From Taxillus chinensis (Eukaryota; Streptophyta; Magnoliopsida; Santalales; Loranthaceae), in assembly GCA_023512835.1 (NCBI GenBank), contig CM042091.1:3104348-3168347 (forward strand): a stretch of DNA of 64,000 nt, given 5' to 3'. Below, piece after piece: positions 48,001 through 61,870 of the stretch. Numbering within the stretch: position 1 is the stretch's first letter; each line of letters begins with the position of its first letter. The notes beneath the pieces are model-generated. The model made no database searches, was not told the DNA's origin, and saw only the letters and a list, made by a program, of their open reading frames with translations. A program made the translations under genes and the position numbers.

Positions 48001-50384
48001 AATGCATAGCTAACTCAACTTGACGCAACACCTTAAAAATAACCTATACTTAGACAAAAACATTATTTACAAAGAAATCTATATTAGATATTTGATTTTA
48101 TTAAATCAAGCAAAAAAATTAAATATAAAAAGAAAAGGAATTTGTATTAAAACTCCTATGGACTTCTTTGAAAAGTCAACAATAGTCAACTATGGAAGGG
48201 CATCGACAAAAGTCAATGAAGCTAACAATAAATCATTAGTGGTTAATAGAAGTTAAAAATGGTCATGACTTTATGTTGATAAAGCTTAAAGAGAAGTGAT
48301 GTTCAAATTCGTAAGGTTTTTATATTTACTTGTTTAGATTAATAATGGGAAGACTACAGATTTACAGGAGAAGAAAAAAAAAGGCTTGAATTAACATGGA
48401 TGATCAAATTAACATGAAGCTCATGTCAAATTAACATGGAGATTATTCAATTAAGTTTTGCATTAAATTGTTCGAACCAGAAGACATATGTGTATACAAA
48501 GGATATCAATGTCAACGTTGGAGTTTTTCAAATTAAGATTGAAGATATGTTCGAGTCATAATTAAAAATACTCATATTAGGATCAAATCTATTTGGATTG
48601 GGAGATATTCAGATCAAGAAGAGAAATTGATACTCGAAGAGTGTTCAGATGAAAAGAGGCATGTCATAGAACTTCTTTAAAAGAAACTTAAACATGATAT
48701 ACATAGTAGCTAACCAATGTTATTCACTAACCAAAGGATTTACGTATTTTAACTTAACTTATTATTGAAGAAAACCAAAGTTATATTGGGTAAGAGATTT
48801 GGAGGGTTTTAATGCATAATTGAAATAAAACTAAACAATATTAGAAAATTGCTATGATACAATATGAAATGAACTTAAAAGTAATTAACTAATATGCGAT
48901 TAAATATGATGCAATCAATTCAATTTCACACTCAATAAGCATTTATCATTATCCTTAAAAGATAAATAACACATTTCACAATTCATTCGGATTAAGACTC
49001 CATGATGCAAGCAAATTATGAACTCATTTTAACCTAAGATACATTATAACATGTATCTAATCCGAATGAGAGAGAGAGCAATCATAATAAGATTAAATAT
49101 GTATTTAATTCTAATATGTTGTGTTTGTTTTATATAAATAAAATATATAAAATAAATTTATTTTCATTTATCTTTTTTAAAAGTTTAGTGGAAAATTATT
49201 ATTTATTTTTGATCTTGTTTTAATAGAGTATTTTTGGTATAACTTTTTAAAATTAAATAGAATCTTCATTTCTTTTTAAATCTTAATTTTGATCGAATAA
49301 GAATATGGTGATACAAAAAAACTCTAAACAACCACCCCCACAAACACAAACACCCCCCTCCCCAAAAAAACTACTTTTTTGTATTTTATAATAAAGGACA
49401 ATAGTGTAAATTTATTTTGCATTTCCTTTCGTGAATGTCAACCAAAAAATAAATTAATTATTTCTCCTTAACCAAACATGTGTTTCAGCCCTGTTAACAT
49501 GTATTATTTTTGAAAATGTAATTATTTTTAAAAGCTATGAGTTCATATGATTTCTTATCACTCATAAATAATTTTAATTTTATCGGTTATACTATTTTTA
49601 AAAATAATTTTATTTTTAAAAATAATATCATTTTACCAAACACGCCATACCGTTTCAAAAATGATACGACACATAAATAGTGACTTTACTTAAATGCGAA
49701 CTCAGGTAAATGCTTTAAACCATCAAACTTTTGGTAGGTGGGCTACTTAATGGGTATTGTGTACCAAACAAGAAGCAACACTATGTTCATCTTGTCATCC
49801 GCTATGATATAGTCTCCGGTGGTCTAAGGCATTAGGATTTCTCCAGGGCAACAATGAGTTGGCTAATTGATGTCAAACATTTCTTTCAAACACAACCAAG
49901 GCAGCATTCGAGCAATTGGAAGTTTACAATTGCAGTGCCTTGCCTTTACTGATTCTGCTTAATGGGTCTGATTAGGAAATGGGTATTTATAATTCTGTCA
50001 GACGACTTGTTTGATAAGTTATATGAAAATGGTTGAACGTGACTGATCAAATTTGTAATTTTTTTACATTCAAACTACTTTAACCATTATATTTAGCCTT
50101 TAGAATAAATAATATATTTAATAAAATCAAATGTTTTATGAGCATCTTGGATAGTTAAAATTGATTAGGTAAAGTTAACTTTAATTTGGTACGATATTAC
50201 TTTAAATCTAATGTTGCATCAAATTTTTTGTTTGACTATAATTTTTCAGATTTATATTTATTCATCAAGTATGACTAAATCAGTAACGACTTATATAGTA
50301 AAGGGCACATTGGAAATTTGAATGAATCTAATGGTGAAGAGTATGATATGGCACTTTTAGATAAAACTGCAAATTTAGATAAAT
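48001..50384. other. Gene-less AT-rich stretch
   Basis: No gene recognised. A MITE copy lies at about 49490-49645 (ends TATTATTTTTGAAAATG and ATAATATCATTTTACCAAA), related to that at 26826-26975. Confidence 0.45.
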
Positions 50385-51413
50385 TTATTGAGAGAGAGAG
50401 AGAGTTGTAATATTTTTTAAAAAATGCATTGGATGTTAATTTCAGTTAAATTTAGCTATATCTTTTGATATAGTTAATGCATTAGATATGCTTTATACAA
50501 TTAAAGCATTCTCATCCAGCTCAATTAGTATTTGATTAGTTTAATCAAAAAATTCTTTTTATTTATTTCAGCTATAAGTACACAAATTTGGTTCATCATT
50601 TTAACTGTACACTTATTTAAATATTATTTTTTATTTAAATATTAATAAAACCTCACTCATTTAAAATATATACATTCATTAATTTTCTATTAATATTTTC
50701 ATTTGTTGATAGTTCAAGTAGAATAGTGAGTGGGTTGTAATTTTTTTTTTAAATGCATTAGAGGTTAGTTTTAGCTAAATTTAGCTATATCTTTTGATAT
50801 AGTTAATGCATTAGAAATGCCCTATACAATTAGAGCATTCACATTCAGCTCAATTAATATTTAGTTAGTCTAGTCAAAAAATTCTCTTTATTTGTTTCAA
50901 CTACTTATCTTTTTAAGCATACATATCTGGCTTAGCATTTTAATTTTACACTCATTTAAATATTATTATTTTATTTAAATATTAATATAACATCAGTCAT
51001 TTAAAATATTAATTTAAACTACACACAATCAATAATTTTTTATTAATATTTTCATTTGTTGAGAGATTTTGAGAAGAATAGTAAGTGGATTGTAATATTT
51101 TTTAAAAAATACATTGGAGGTTAGTTTCAACTAATTTTAGCTATATCTTTTGATATAATTAATGCATCAGAGATGCTTTATACAATTAGAGCATTTTCAT
51201 TTAGCTCAATTAATATTTGGTTAGCTTAGCCAAAAAATACTCTTTATTATTTCAGCTAATTATCTTTTTAAGCACACAAATCTGACTTATCATTTTAATT
51301 TTATACTCATTTAAATATTAATATGACCTTACTCATTTAAAATATAAATTTAAAATACACATATTCAATAAAGTTTTTATTAATATTTTTATTTGTTGAG
51401 TGCTATAATAAGT
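50385..51413. repeat. Head-to-tail array of a Tourist-like MITE
   Basis: Three periods of about 330-355 bp. The junctions at about 50492, 50820 and 51177 read ATGC-TTA/CTA-TACAA-TTA(A/G)AGCATT, that is, the right end of one unit joined to the left end of the next. Two complete units (about 50497-50822 and 50829-51178) lie between two partial ones. Shared words: ATCTTTTGATATA(G/A)TTAATGCAT and TCATTTAAAATAT. No coding capacity. Confidence 0.75.
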
Positions 51414-51770
51414 AAGCAAATACTATAATTCCTCGATAATTTGTAGAGGCCTTTGTTGAGCTAGATGAAAGTACTTTTTTGGTATTTAATTCAACAATGA
51501 TCAAAAGATTTAATAGTTGAGTTGTATGTGAATGCTCATATGACCATAACTTTCTCACACTTCCTTCCAAACATAACATAAGTATGACCCATAACATACA
51601 TGTTACCTCCTATGATTGCTTGATCTCTTTGGCCTTTATTGTTCTTGCTTTCAATTAGAAGTCTGATTACAATACCAGGCACAATGCATGTTAAGTTCAT
51701 AGTATAATTCTATATAATTTGTAAGCTTTAAAAATTTATAAATTTATTACCGATTATATTTAAGTGATTA
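51414..51770. other. AT-rich spacer
   Basis: Nothing recognised. Confidence 0.4.
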
Positions 51771-52271
51771 GCTTAGGCGTGAGTAATGGGTACTTGCACC
51801 CGCTACTCTATCCGTTTTTCGTCCTGCCTCTGCTATCATGACAACATACAATTTTAAAACTTGATCTCTCATACAAGCATGAGCGGAGAACGATAATAAG
51901 TAGCAGAGTATCCCATCCTGATTAATTTAAATCATTTATATTTATAATGTTATAATATTTTAAATGTTATTATCTAATCACTCTATAATTATTCTTTATA
52001 AATTTTTATATTTTGAATGATATTTATTATTGTAAATTAAATCAATTTAGGTAATTTTCGGGTAAAAAAATATAAAAATTTATTTTGAGCCAAAATTATT
52101 TATATAAGCAAAATTAATCAACATACTAATAGAACCTTCCTCACCAACCCTACTAAAAGAAGGGGTATCCCATACCGCTTACACATGTGGCGAAGTACAA
52201 TTTTAAAATCCAACACCTCACCTAAGTGGGAGCGGGTACGGTAATCAATTAACCCACCCTTGATAGGATGG
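51771..52271 (-). mobile_element. Dispersed repeat, copy B (inverted relative to copy A)
   Basis: The reverse complement follows copy A: GATTACCGTACC(C)GCTCCCACTT, then TTTTAAAATTGTACTTCGCC, then the AT core with AATATTTTAAATGTTATTAT. No coding capacity. Confidence 0.6.
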
Positions 52272-53270
52272 GTATTACTTCTAAATTAATCATTGATTAT
52301 ATTTTTCCTTAACTTGTTTAAGGTGAAGGTGATTATTTTTTTATAATTTGATTGTGAGGATAGAGGGTTTGACTTGATATGGTTTTAAATTAAGGTCATT
52401 TTTATATCCAACTTTTGGTTTTAAAATTATATCTAGGCAAAACGTCAGATTCCTATGCATCATAATAAAACTATCAAAAGTTTGAAGTTTTTAAATATCC
52501 ATGATTTCGTCATTCAAATTTAGTACCATCACTACTTGTTTGTTGTCACCCATAAATGTAATATTACCAAGGACCATTTTCCTTCGTGTATACTCTTTAG
52601 ACAACTGAGAATGAAAAAAAGTATGAAATGATTAAGGTAGGTGTTTTTATTTTATTATTTGTTTTTTTCAATATGTTGCATGTTCAATTTTTCCTATTAA
52701 CTACACCGTAAAGCCCATCGTATTAGGTTTTCTAGTTTATTTGACACTGATTTTTTTTTGTTTTATTTGACTACTAAATTTTTTTAACAACAAACTAATG
52801 TTTTCTTTTGATTATGCTATTTTCAGTGTTTATAGTATTGATATTGTTTAACATTAATTGTCCGATTTAGCTTGAAATGTTTTAGGCTTGTCCGATTTTT
52901 TCTTTAAAAATGTGTAGAGAAAGTGACCACATATATATATAATGATAGAGATGAAAGCAGCTTAAAATTTCAAGGTTGGGCTAGGCATGGCATGGACAAA
53001 TGAGATTATTATATAGAGTTATGGTACAGTTTGATAATATTTTTTAAATAATATTTGTACTCATAAAATAAGTAAACATAGTAAAATCTGTTTGATAAAT
53101 TATAAAAGAAATATATACAGAAATTTATATCTTGTTATGATAAAAAATAAAAATAAATTTTAAAAAATATTTTACTAGAAAATAATTTTTAAAAATTTTA
53201 TAATATCAATATTAATCTCATGTGAGATAGAATCCATTCCTGTGTCGTTCGCTCCAAATAAGTCACTTAC
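52272..53270. other. Gene-less AT-rich stretch
   Basis: No further MADS-box exon or other gene was recognised here, although it lies directly downstream of the orphan exon at 53271-53320. Confidence 0.5.
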
Positions 53271-53320
53271 CGGTTGTTTTGGTTTTCTAACCCCTTTATC
53301 TTCAGCTTAACCCTCCCCAT
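53271..53320 (-). pseudogene. Orphan first coding exon of a MIKC*-type MADS-box gene
   Basis: On the minus strand a start codon gives MGRVKLKIKGLENQNNR, ending in a perfect donor CG/GTAAGT. This is the N-terminus of MADS domains of the AGL30/AGL65 (MIKC*) group, which begins MGRVKLKIK-R-LEN; Gly replaces the usual basic residue at position 10. A TTTGCAG acceptor lies one base before the ATG, so a leader intron is likely, with 5' UTR-like sequence up to about 53640. No continuation of the MADS domain, I region or K-box was found further left on this strand, so the gene is truncated or has a very long intron. Confidence 0.65.
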
Positions 53321-54562
53321 CCTGCAAATCAACTTCGTGGGAAGTCTGAACCAAGGCTTTCGTTCAAGGAATGTCCAATAAACCAAAGGGTAGCATAAAA
53401 TCAGTACAACCAACGCCCAACAGGAGAGGGAGGGGATTGCAATATTTCGGAAAAACACAAAAAGCCCAGATTTGCAAAATGAGTGGCACAGTTGAATTTT
53501 ATACCGAGGATAATCAAATGATTGAATTCATCGAAAAACAAACTTCTCCACCTAAAACCTCAAACTCAGAATTATAGTAAACAACGATTCAATTCACCAA
53601 ATCATCAACCAAAAAAAGAAGAAGCAACCAGTGACTAATTTTAAAGAATAATTTTATTTTTTAAACATCAATACTAAATTTATTAAATACCCATTATTTA
53701 CTTTTAATATTTATAACACTTTTAAAATTATAATTTATTAAACATTTAACTGTTTATTTTTATAATAACTTTTTTCTTTGAAAGCAGATTTTAAAAAACA
53801 CAATATTAGTAAACTGTTTAACCCTATATTTAGGTTGGTTTAGTCGATAAAATTGAAAATCATTACAACCGATAAACTAACATGTTTAGTTTTCTATTAA
53901 ATTTTGGAGCGAATATTTAAAAGTACACTTTTTTTTTTAATCTTATGCCTTATTTGGTATGTCATTTTTAAAACGATTTTCTATTTTCAGATTATAAAAG
54001 TACATGTTTATAATTAAATATGATTAAATTCTGAATCATGTTTCAAAAATACGAGGGTCCATGAGTGTTTTAAAAAAATATTTTTAAGCTGCTTTATTTT
54101 TTAAAATTTAAATTTAATTTTAATAACAAATTTAAATAATTTTTTATTTTATTTTCATTTTTTTCTATTTCATTATCTGAGCACACTATACTTTTGTTTT
54201 GAATTTTATAGCACCCATTTTTTTTAAATATTAATTTTAAAATATTATATTTATTATCAAATAAACTTTATTTTTAAAATTTAACACAAGCTTCAATAAA
54301 AATTTAAAAAAATATGAAACTAAAATACATAAATTAAAACACATGACAAACGGCACCTTAAATCATTATGTTTTTTTTTTTTTATGAATGTGCATATTTG
54401 TTACGTTTTTTTTTTCACTCATTCGTAGGCACATATGAAGGCATGTACAGCCTTGGTCAACTCCTTCGCCGCATGTTATCATGTGTAAATAACTTTTTTG
54501 GGTAATGTTCTGGCTACATGAAGTAATAATGCAAGGGGCCTTGCTCCACTAACGATACATCA
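53321..54562. other. Leader-like sequence of the MADS fragment, then AT-rich spacer
   Basis: 53321-53640 is less AT-rich and may be the 5' UTR/promoter that belonged to the MADS exon. From 53640 on there is low-complexity A/T with a few short inverted words; no gene. Confidence 0.4.
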
Positions 54563-54565
54563 TTA

Positions 54566-55391
54566 AGAGCATATAGTTTAGCTATAAATTTTGTTAAAAT
54601 AATATTAAATATAAATTATACTTAAATTTTATATTTTAATACATCAATTAGTCAAATTTAATTAAGTTTAATCAAAATTTAACTAATTACTGTTTTAAAA
54701 TTTAAGTTTTTAATAAAATTTATAATATTAATTCATATAAATAAATTTATTAAAAATTTTAATTAATTCACTAATAATATTTTTAACTATATCAAGCTAA
54801 AATAATATTTAAGTATAATATTACTCAAATAAATTAGGTATATACTATTAGAGAAAATTAACTTTAACTATAATTTTTTTTAAATATGGCTAAAATTATA
54901 ATTGTGACAGACACACTCCTCACATACCCTTTCATATTTCCTCCGTCGAACCAGCCACTACTTGCGCGTCTTCCGCCGCACATACATCCCACGCGCACGT
55001 TCTCTCTCTTACGGCAGAAGGTCTGAAATCCTCATCTCACCAACAACTCCCTCCTTTGGCTTCATTCTCTCCGATCTCTCTGGCTCTCTGCCTGGTTCAC
55101 CCAGTGCGCCACCCTCTCCCACCAACAACTCCCATCCTGTCCCTCGCCGTTGGAAGCCTTCGCTCCTCAATCTCTCCGGAAACTTCTTCTCTGGCACCAC
55201 TTCATTCTGCCTCGCAGACGATTTGTGCCTCCCCCTCCCCCTCGGCGAATTGCAGCCTCGAGCAAGGGTCCGTGTTGGAGTTGTTCCTGCAGTGCCGATG
55301 AATGGCATCTCAAGGGAGATGGAAGGGTGTTGTGTTGGATGGGAAAATTAGGAAAATAATTTAATAAATATTTTTCCATTGAAAATGACCT
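54566..55391. mobile_element. TTA-flanked element with exon-like GC-rich cargo
   Basis: The left end reads TTAAGAGCATATAG and the right end CATTGAAAATGACC-TTA, the right end sharing TTGAAAATGACCTTA with the element at 35695-36227. AT-rich arms surround a C-rich centre (54905-55350) with a 129-codon open frame (54962-55351: LSGSLPGSPSAPPSPTNN and more) lacking known domains. The cargo resembles a captured 5' exon. Confidence 0.45.
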
Positions 55392-55394
55392 TAA

Positions 55395-58300
55395 TTAAAT
55401 TCTATCAACTATTAGAAAAATAGTTAATAAAGACGATATTGTGGGTGCTTAATCTAACCTATCTATTGATGCAAATGAGATCCATTCCAACACTTGCAAA
55501 GTATCTAATAGAAGGCCACCTAGTAAAAAATGATGAAGTGAGTGAATCATGCTTTTGATTATAAAATAAAATAATGACCCTTCAATTGAGGACTGTGTTT
55601 ACAAGTTAATTTAAGTTGGATGAGAGAACAACCACAATATATGTTACAATAATGACAGTTTTTGTGGAGAATCAAAACCATAAAGAACCTTAATTAGATC
55701 AATTTCGGAGATCTAAGGCCATGAAGACAAATCCAGAGACAACAACAAAATGAGAATCCACAGACTTGCGAGAACCAAGATATCAATGAATGATTATGAT
55801 GGTATGGAACGAAATATAATGATGGTTGTATTAGCTGTTTTAGGCAATTTTTTCATGGTGTTAATGTTTACAAATGATTTGAATGTGTTCAAATTTTTTA
55901 TTTGATTCTATCTATATTTTTTTTTAATAATATTTATATAAAAAATCCCATTGATTTTTTAAAGTCAACCCTGGATGGTTGGTTGGTCATAGCTTGTACA
56001 ATAATTTTTATTTTAAATATTTTGGTCATAATTTTATTTTATTTTTTAAAATATAATTATTTTTTAAAAATTATGAGTTTAAATAAATTTTAATTACTCA
56101 TAAATATTTTTAAATTTATTTGTTTATTATTTTTAAAAAAATTATTTTTAGAAATAATATCATCTTATCAAACACCGCGTACATTATTGTTAAACTAGTT
56201 TGCAAGTCTATTTATGTACATTATTGTATATCCATTTTGATTAAAGTACTTTGTTTATTTGATGTTGGAATTGGTTTTAGTTGTGTTTCAAGAGATTAAT
56301 TCCATGTTTGTGATAAAATTGTTTTAATAATATTATAACTTAATATGAATGTTTATCACGTTTACTTGTTATTCTAAGTGATATTAGTGTAATTAATTTT
56401 ATACACGGTACTATCATTTTTAAAAATACAAAATATGAACTTTAAAAATAAAAAACTAAATTCATTTATATGTTTAAATAATAACGTATATATACATTAA
56501 TTTTTTATATATATACACATCAATTTTTTTTTAAATTTTTTTTTGATCTCTCACCCCTGTGTCTCTGCGTGTGTGATATATAAAAATCAAATCAAATAAA
56601 TACATTTTAAATTCAATAAACATGGCGTGAAACACGAATGAAACCAAAATTACACCAAACAAGACATGAAAAACGAACTCGTAAATGAAAAAAGCAACCT
56701 TAAATAATAGTCTTCCCCATGAAAGTGTCATTGATTTCATTGACATTTTGATTTTTTGGCGCCCATCGCAGTGTAAACTTTTTTCGGGTACGGGTGCGGT
56801 GCCCGACCCATAAATAAGACGCGTGACGTGTGACGCGTCTCGTCAACACCACACAAAACGAGGCTCCCCTCGCGCTCTCCAGTCAACCACAGCGACCGTA
56901 TTATTGGGCAACCACCCACCACAACACAAAAGCTCGTCTTTTATTAATTAATTTATTATTTGAAAACAACATTGGGAAATTTGTTTTATTAATTTGCTGA
57001 ACCTTTTTTACGGCATCGAGGCAACTTTCTCTGACCGGTAAAACAGTGGGGTCCACACTGAAGGCGTCAACGGACAGCTGTCGAACGCAGACAGTACAGG
57101 CGGTCGAGTGACTGATCCCACCACGCCAACACGTGCTTAGGTTTTGCTATATTTGTTTTCTCCGCTACCTCTCCCTCTTTTCTAGTAAATTTTTTAGTTT
57201 TCCGAATTGTCGTATTCACATTAGGATTGTTGAATCATTCATTATTAGACAGAGGAAATGAATAATCAAAATATTCAAATCTCCCTAATTCTAGGTCTTG
57301 GTCTAATGATCACATTTTTTTTTTTTTGATTTTTTTTTTTGAAAATATCTAATTTGAGTTTCAGAATCAATTACTGATTTTTTTTTTGTGGTTGTTTGGA
57401 TGTACAAAATTATATGAAATAATTCACAGCTATATCGGTAATTAAATTGGCAAAGTTTGAAAATGTAAGGGGAAAATGTATAAAAGGTGTGGAAAGAAAA
57501 AAAAATTGAAAATAAAAAGAAAAGATAATTGATAAGGGATAGAAAAAAGATAAAAGAAAATCTTATTATATGTATTATTAATTTTATCATTATGTTTAAA
57601 ATAAAAGATGAAGTCGATAAGGATAATTTTGAACAAAAATTGGTACAATTTATTTTCTATATGTTTTCATATCTCATTGGCCGAGGAAATTTTGCACTTT
57701 TTTACTGCGGTTCTCCATATCTCATGTTTCTGTTTCGTATCTAACTAGCACTACTGCGGAGGCATCTTTACCATATATTTTTTTGAACTTCCTTTCATTT
57801 TTCGTATCCATCAAACATTGCATTAGTGACAAATGTATTTCTAATGCAGTGAACAAATTTAAAATTTGTACCCTCAATTGTTGTTGTGAATATAAGTTGT
57901 GGCGCGTGTGTGTATAAAATGGCTAAGTTGTCTCAGTTTTTTTGGGTCATCTTTAACCACGATCATATTTCTAATGATTCATGTAACGTACAAGCCTCCT
58001 ATGCACTCGTAGTATTGCAGATCATAGTACTTTTAACTAAACTACGAATGGACATGACCAAATCGTTGATATCAATGAAATGTCTACACGTTATAAGTGA
58101 ACGGAAGGCTTAAGCATGGAATCTTGTATTTAAACTCTTTCATTTCTAACATAGCATTGATTGGAGTTTACATCATTGCTTTTGCAACTTTGTGTAGCAA
58201 TAAACATATACAGACGCCAAATTGGGGCACATTTTGAAGCCCTCATTGTGACAAACGAACATATATGTAATTATGTAATTACATATATTAGAATAGGTAT

Positions 58301-61300
58301 TATTATGTAATTATAGGTATTAGCCCTCGTGATGATATTAGAATTCATATATGTAATTATGTAACAATAGGTATTAGGGGTTCGTTTGATACGTGTTTTT
58401 TTTTTAATATTTTAATTTTAAAATTTAAAATTTAAAATTTGAAAATAAGTTTTATCAGATAAGAGAGGAAATGTATTACAAGAGGTAAACAAATTTTTAG
58501 ATTTTCCTAGGAAATTATTAAGAGTTTTTAGTAATTGATCTAAAAACATTGTAAAAGACTACAATAATCAAAAAGATACAGAACAAGCTAGAAGAAGAAT
58601 AGACATTGTTACATGTTATATATTTTCCTATAAGTGAAAAGAGAGCAAATGATACATAAATCGATTAGTGCCACCTCCCCTTTCCTATTTAGAGATCACA
58701 AGACACAATTATTAACAGTTTATGAGAACTATAATTTAATAAACTAAAGTTCAATACCCATGATTTTTAATGGTAACAAATCCTAACTCCCAAAGACAAA
58801 CTGAACTTGTACTTAGTGACTAATAATTGATATATAATATTTTGCATTAAATAACATTCAGTGGCTCAAAAATTAGCCATCAAGGATAAATTAGCGATTG
58901 AATATTGCATACTTGCAACAAAATCTTTCGTCACTAACCAAAATTCTTATAGTGATATGTGTATTAATATTTATTGTGTATTAGTCAAAAAGGCATCGGC
59001 CATATGCAGAGTGCATCTAATGCTATTATTATAAAATTATTTATTTGAGAGTAGTAATTTGTTCACTTCTTATTATTTGTTCAGAGCTGAATTCATTTAC
59101 CAAAGTGTTCAATTACTAACAATCATTGATATTGGCTTAAACATTTTATATTGTTTAATATAACTCTTGAGCAACCAACTAACATATGGCATATTAGGCA
59201 AATTATAGTTGTTTAAGAACTCTATTTTATCGAATGATTATTTTGATACATTTTAAACTTGTTATGCAGATTAGATCGAGGAGTCCTTGTCACCAAGTTT
59301 TTATTTATAAGTTGTTAGGTTAAATATGTTAAACTTTGATTATTTTGAACCTGTCAACGAATTGGGTTAATTAATATAATCACACAAAGCTCACTTTTGA
59401 CTTACTCTCATAAATGTCTTTCCATATGAAAGTAGTTAATTAATTATTTAGTAGGTGAATATCAGAAGATGTACTTAAAATTAGTATAGTTTGTAGTTTG
59501 ATAGACACTATTAGCTTATACATTTTTAACTTACTGTTACCGACTATAGCTGTATTGGATTTTTGGCCCTATGGTTAATATTGGATTTAGTTCTATTATT
59601 ACTCCAACTCTTATATGGATAGATTATTATATTATAAATTTTGTTATTTTTTTTATATTGGTTTATGATTGTTTAATCAATTTTGGGATTAAATTAAGTA
59701 TGGAAATTCTTATGATTTATATATCTAAAAGGTATTCATAATTACATATGCATCTACCATCTAAATTACAAACCCTTTAAAAGTCATAAGATTTTGAAGA
59801 CGTGTTTTTTTTTTTTTCATATTTTTTTTATTCGTAAGTTTCTGTTTATTTTATTCGAACTATATGTATATTTATATATACAATGAACAACTTGTATCAT
59901 CAAATATTATGAAAAATAACCATTTTACTTAAATTCTTATGTTTTTTATTTTCATAACATTTGATGATATAAAACTAAATCATATAAGCATAAAAATATA
60001 CTATACTTTTAACGATCTATTTTTTTATACATTAAAATTGATAATTTTACGTGAGCAATACATATGAAAACTAGTTATTCTTACTATATTATTATGATTT
60101 TTCATCTTTATGGTTGGTTGGATTATGAAGGAAATATTAAAAATCACATTAGTTAGAGCGATTTATTAATTTATTAAAATAAGGGGCCTATCTTTTTTCA
60201 ATTTCTAGCCCTTTTGAGGCCCCGGATGATACAAATTTAGTACAAATGGTTACACATTCATTAGGATTAGATTGAGGATTTTTGGTAATACTCTGAAACC
60301 CAATTGTACCTTCTTTCTTTCTTTCTTTTTTTCTTACAAAAATTACTCAATTCTACACTAAGAGGTGAAGCATAAGAAATCATATATTTTTTATTTTTTT
60401 TACAAGTTCGAAATTGAAGTTTTATTTATTCTAAAATATCCAAAAAAAGTTACATTTTTATTTGTATTCTTTAAATAAAATTAATCTAGGATTGTGCTAG
60501 GAGCCCTTCTACAAATTATCTGACCCAAACTCACCCATGGGGAGGAGGATTTTGAACTAGTTGATTAAAAATATAGAATAATTTTTTTAACCGAATGAAT
60601 TAATATGTCATAATTTTTCATGTCGATGAATGAGATGCAATTTTTTTTAGATATTATATACAGTTCAAATGCCAACATGTCATCCGATTTCCAATCCAGC
60701 TAATTACTCCTATTCAAAATTAGAATTGAAAAATATATTTCAACCAGCAATTAACTCCTTATCTGTGCCACGAGATTTTATAAAATTACACTAGGTATCA
60801 TAATAGTGCTTATGGCTACACTATTCAAATTTGGATATTCATTATAATTAAAAACACTTTTTTTATTTTAACAATTTATTTTTTGTGGCACACTTTTCGA
60901 CTGCAATAATTTATTTTACTATTTGACCAAAATATTAATTTTTTTTAATAAAAGGAGGGAGAGAAAATTGAAAATGAGGAGAAAAAAAATCCTTATTTAA
61001 ATAGTAGAGAATGAATAATAAATATTAAATTCAGAAAATACTATTCATAATATTAATTTTTTTATTCAAATGAAAATGTTTAAAAGTGAAAATTATAATA
61101 TTTTTGTTAAATTAATTATTTAAATTTTAAAAAAATAAAAATAAATCACCAAAAATACTCAAATAGCGGTGCTAACGAATGATGACGGGGCTTGTGAGTT
61201 GTGACTTATCAGTCATACGTGTCTTGGTATCATAATAGTGCTGATGGCAAATGCCAATACCCTTTGTTTTTTGTCAAATAATTAGGGGGTGATTATATTT

Positions 61301-61870
61301 TTATCTATTAACCCTCCAAATAATAATTAATAGGGGTTTATGAATATATTGAGTACGAGTATGATGGGGCCATTAAATTACTATCACTAGTTGGTTGGTG
61401 ATGTTTTAACAAAATTATGTGCAGGTAATAGCATGGTTAGAATAACAACATGGTCTTTAAATTATTATCTATAACTAAAATATATTAGAGTAACTTTTCA
61501 CATTTGAAGATTTACCGTTTATTATCTACGTAATATTTTATTAAGTTTATCAAATCTTTAAAGCTTTTTTCTCGTATCGTATCTCATGACTTTCCCATGG
61601 ATTTAAGCAAATATCTGCGGTCGAACTCACTAACACCTCACAGACATTTACTGCATTTCTTATCTACATAATATTCTTATTAACAAAAACCTTATCCTCC
61701 TCAACGTCTCTCTACTAGTTTTGTCCATGCTATATCAACCTATCCCCAATGCTTGGCCCAAACCCTATCTTTCCCACCAGTCATTCGTTAGTTTCACCGC
61801 TGTCAAACCCTTTTTCAAGTTCTCCCGTTTATAGATCTCGTAACAATGAAAAAATAATAAAATTTCATTA
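55395..61870. other. Long gene-less stretch
   Basis: Very AT-rich with no supported gene. A MITE copy lies at about 56010-56178. 56755-57180 is a GC-richer, promoter-like patch: it holds GACGCGTGACGTGTGACGCG (56818-56837) with several ACGT/CGCG cores and, further on, CCACACTGAAGG and ACACGTGC. No coding exon was recognised beside it. A tandem word TATGTAATTATGTAA occurs at about 58264-58380. Confidence 0.45.

Noticed and set aside
50385..51413. Centromeric or subtelomeric satellite
   Set aside because: Only three periods, and the joints coincide with MITE ends, so a MITE array explains it better.
54962..55351. 129-codon Ser/Pro-rich frame as a real gene
   Set aside because: It sits inside a probable TTA-flanked element, has no known domain and open frames exist in several other phases, so it is treated as cargo.
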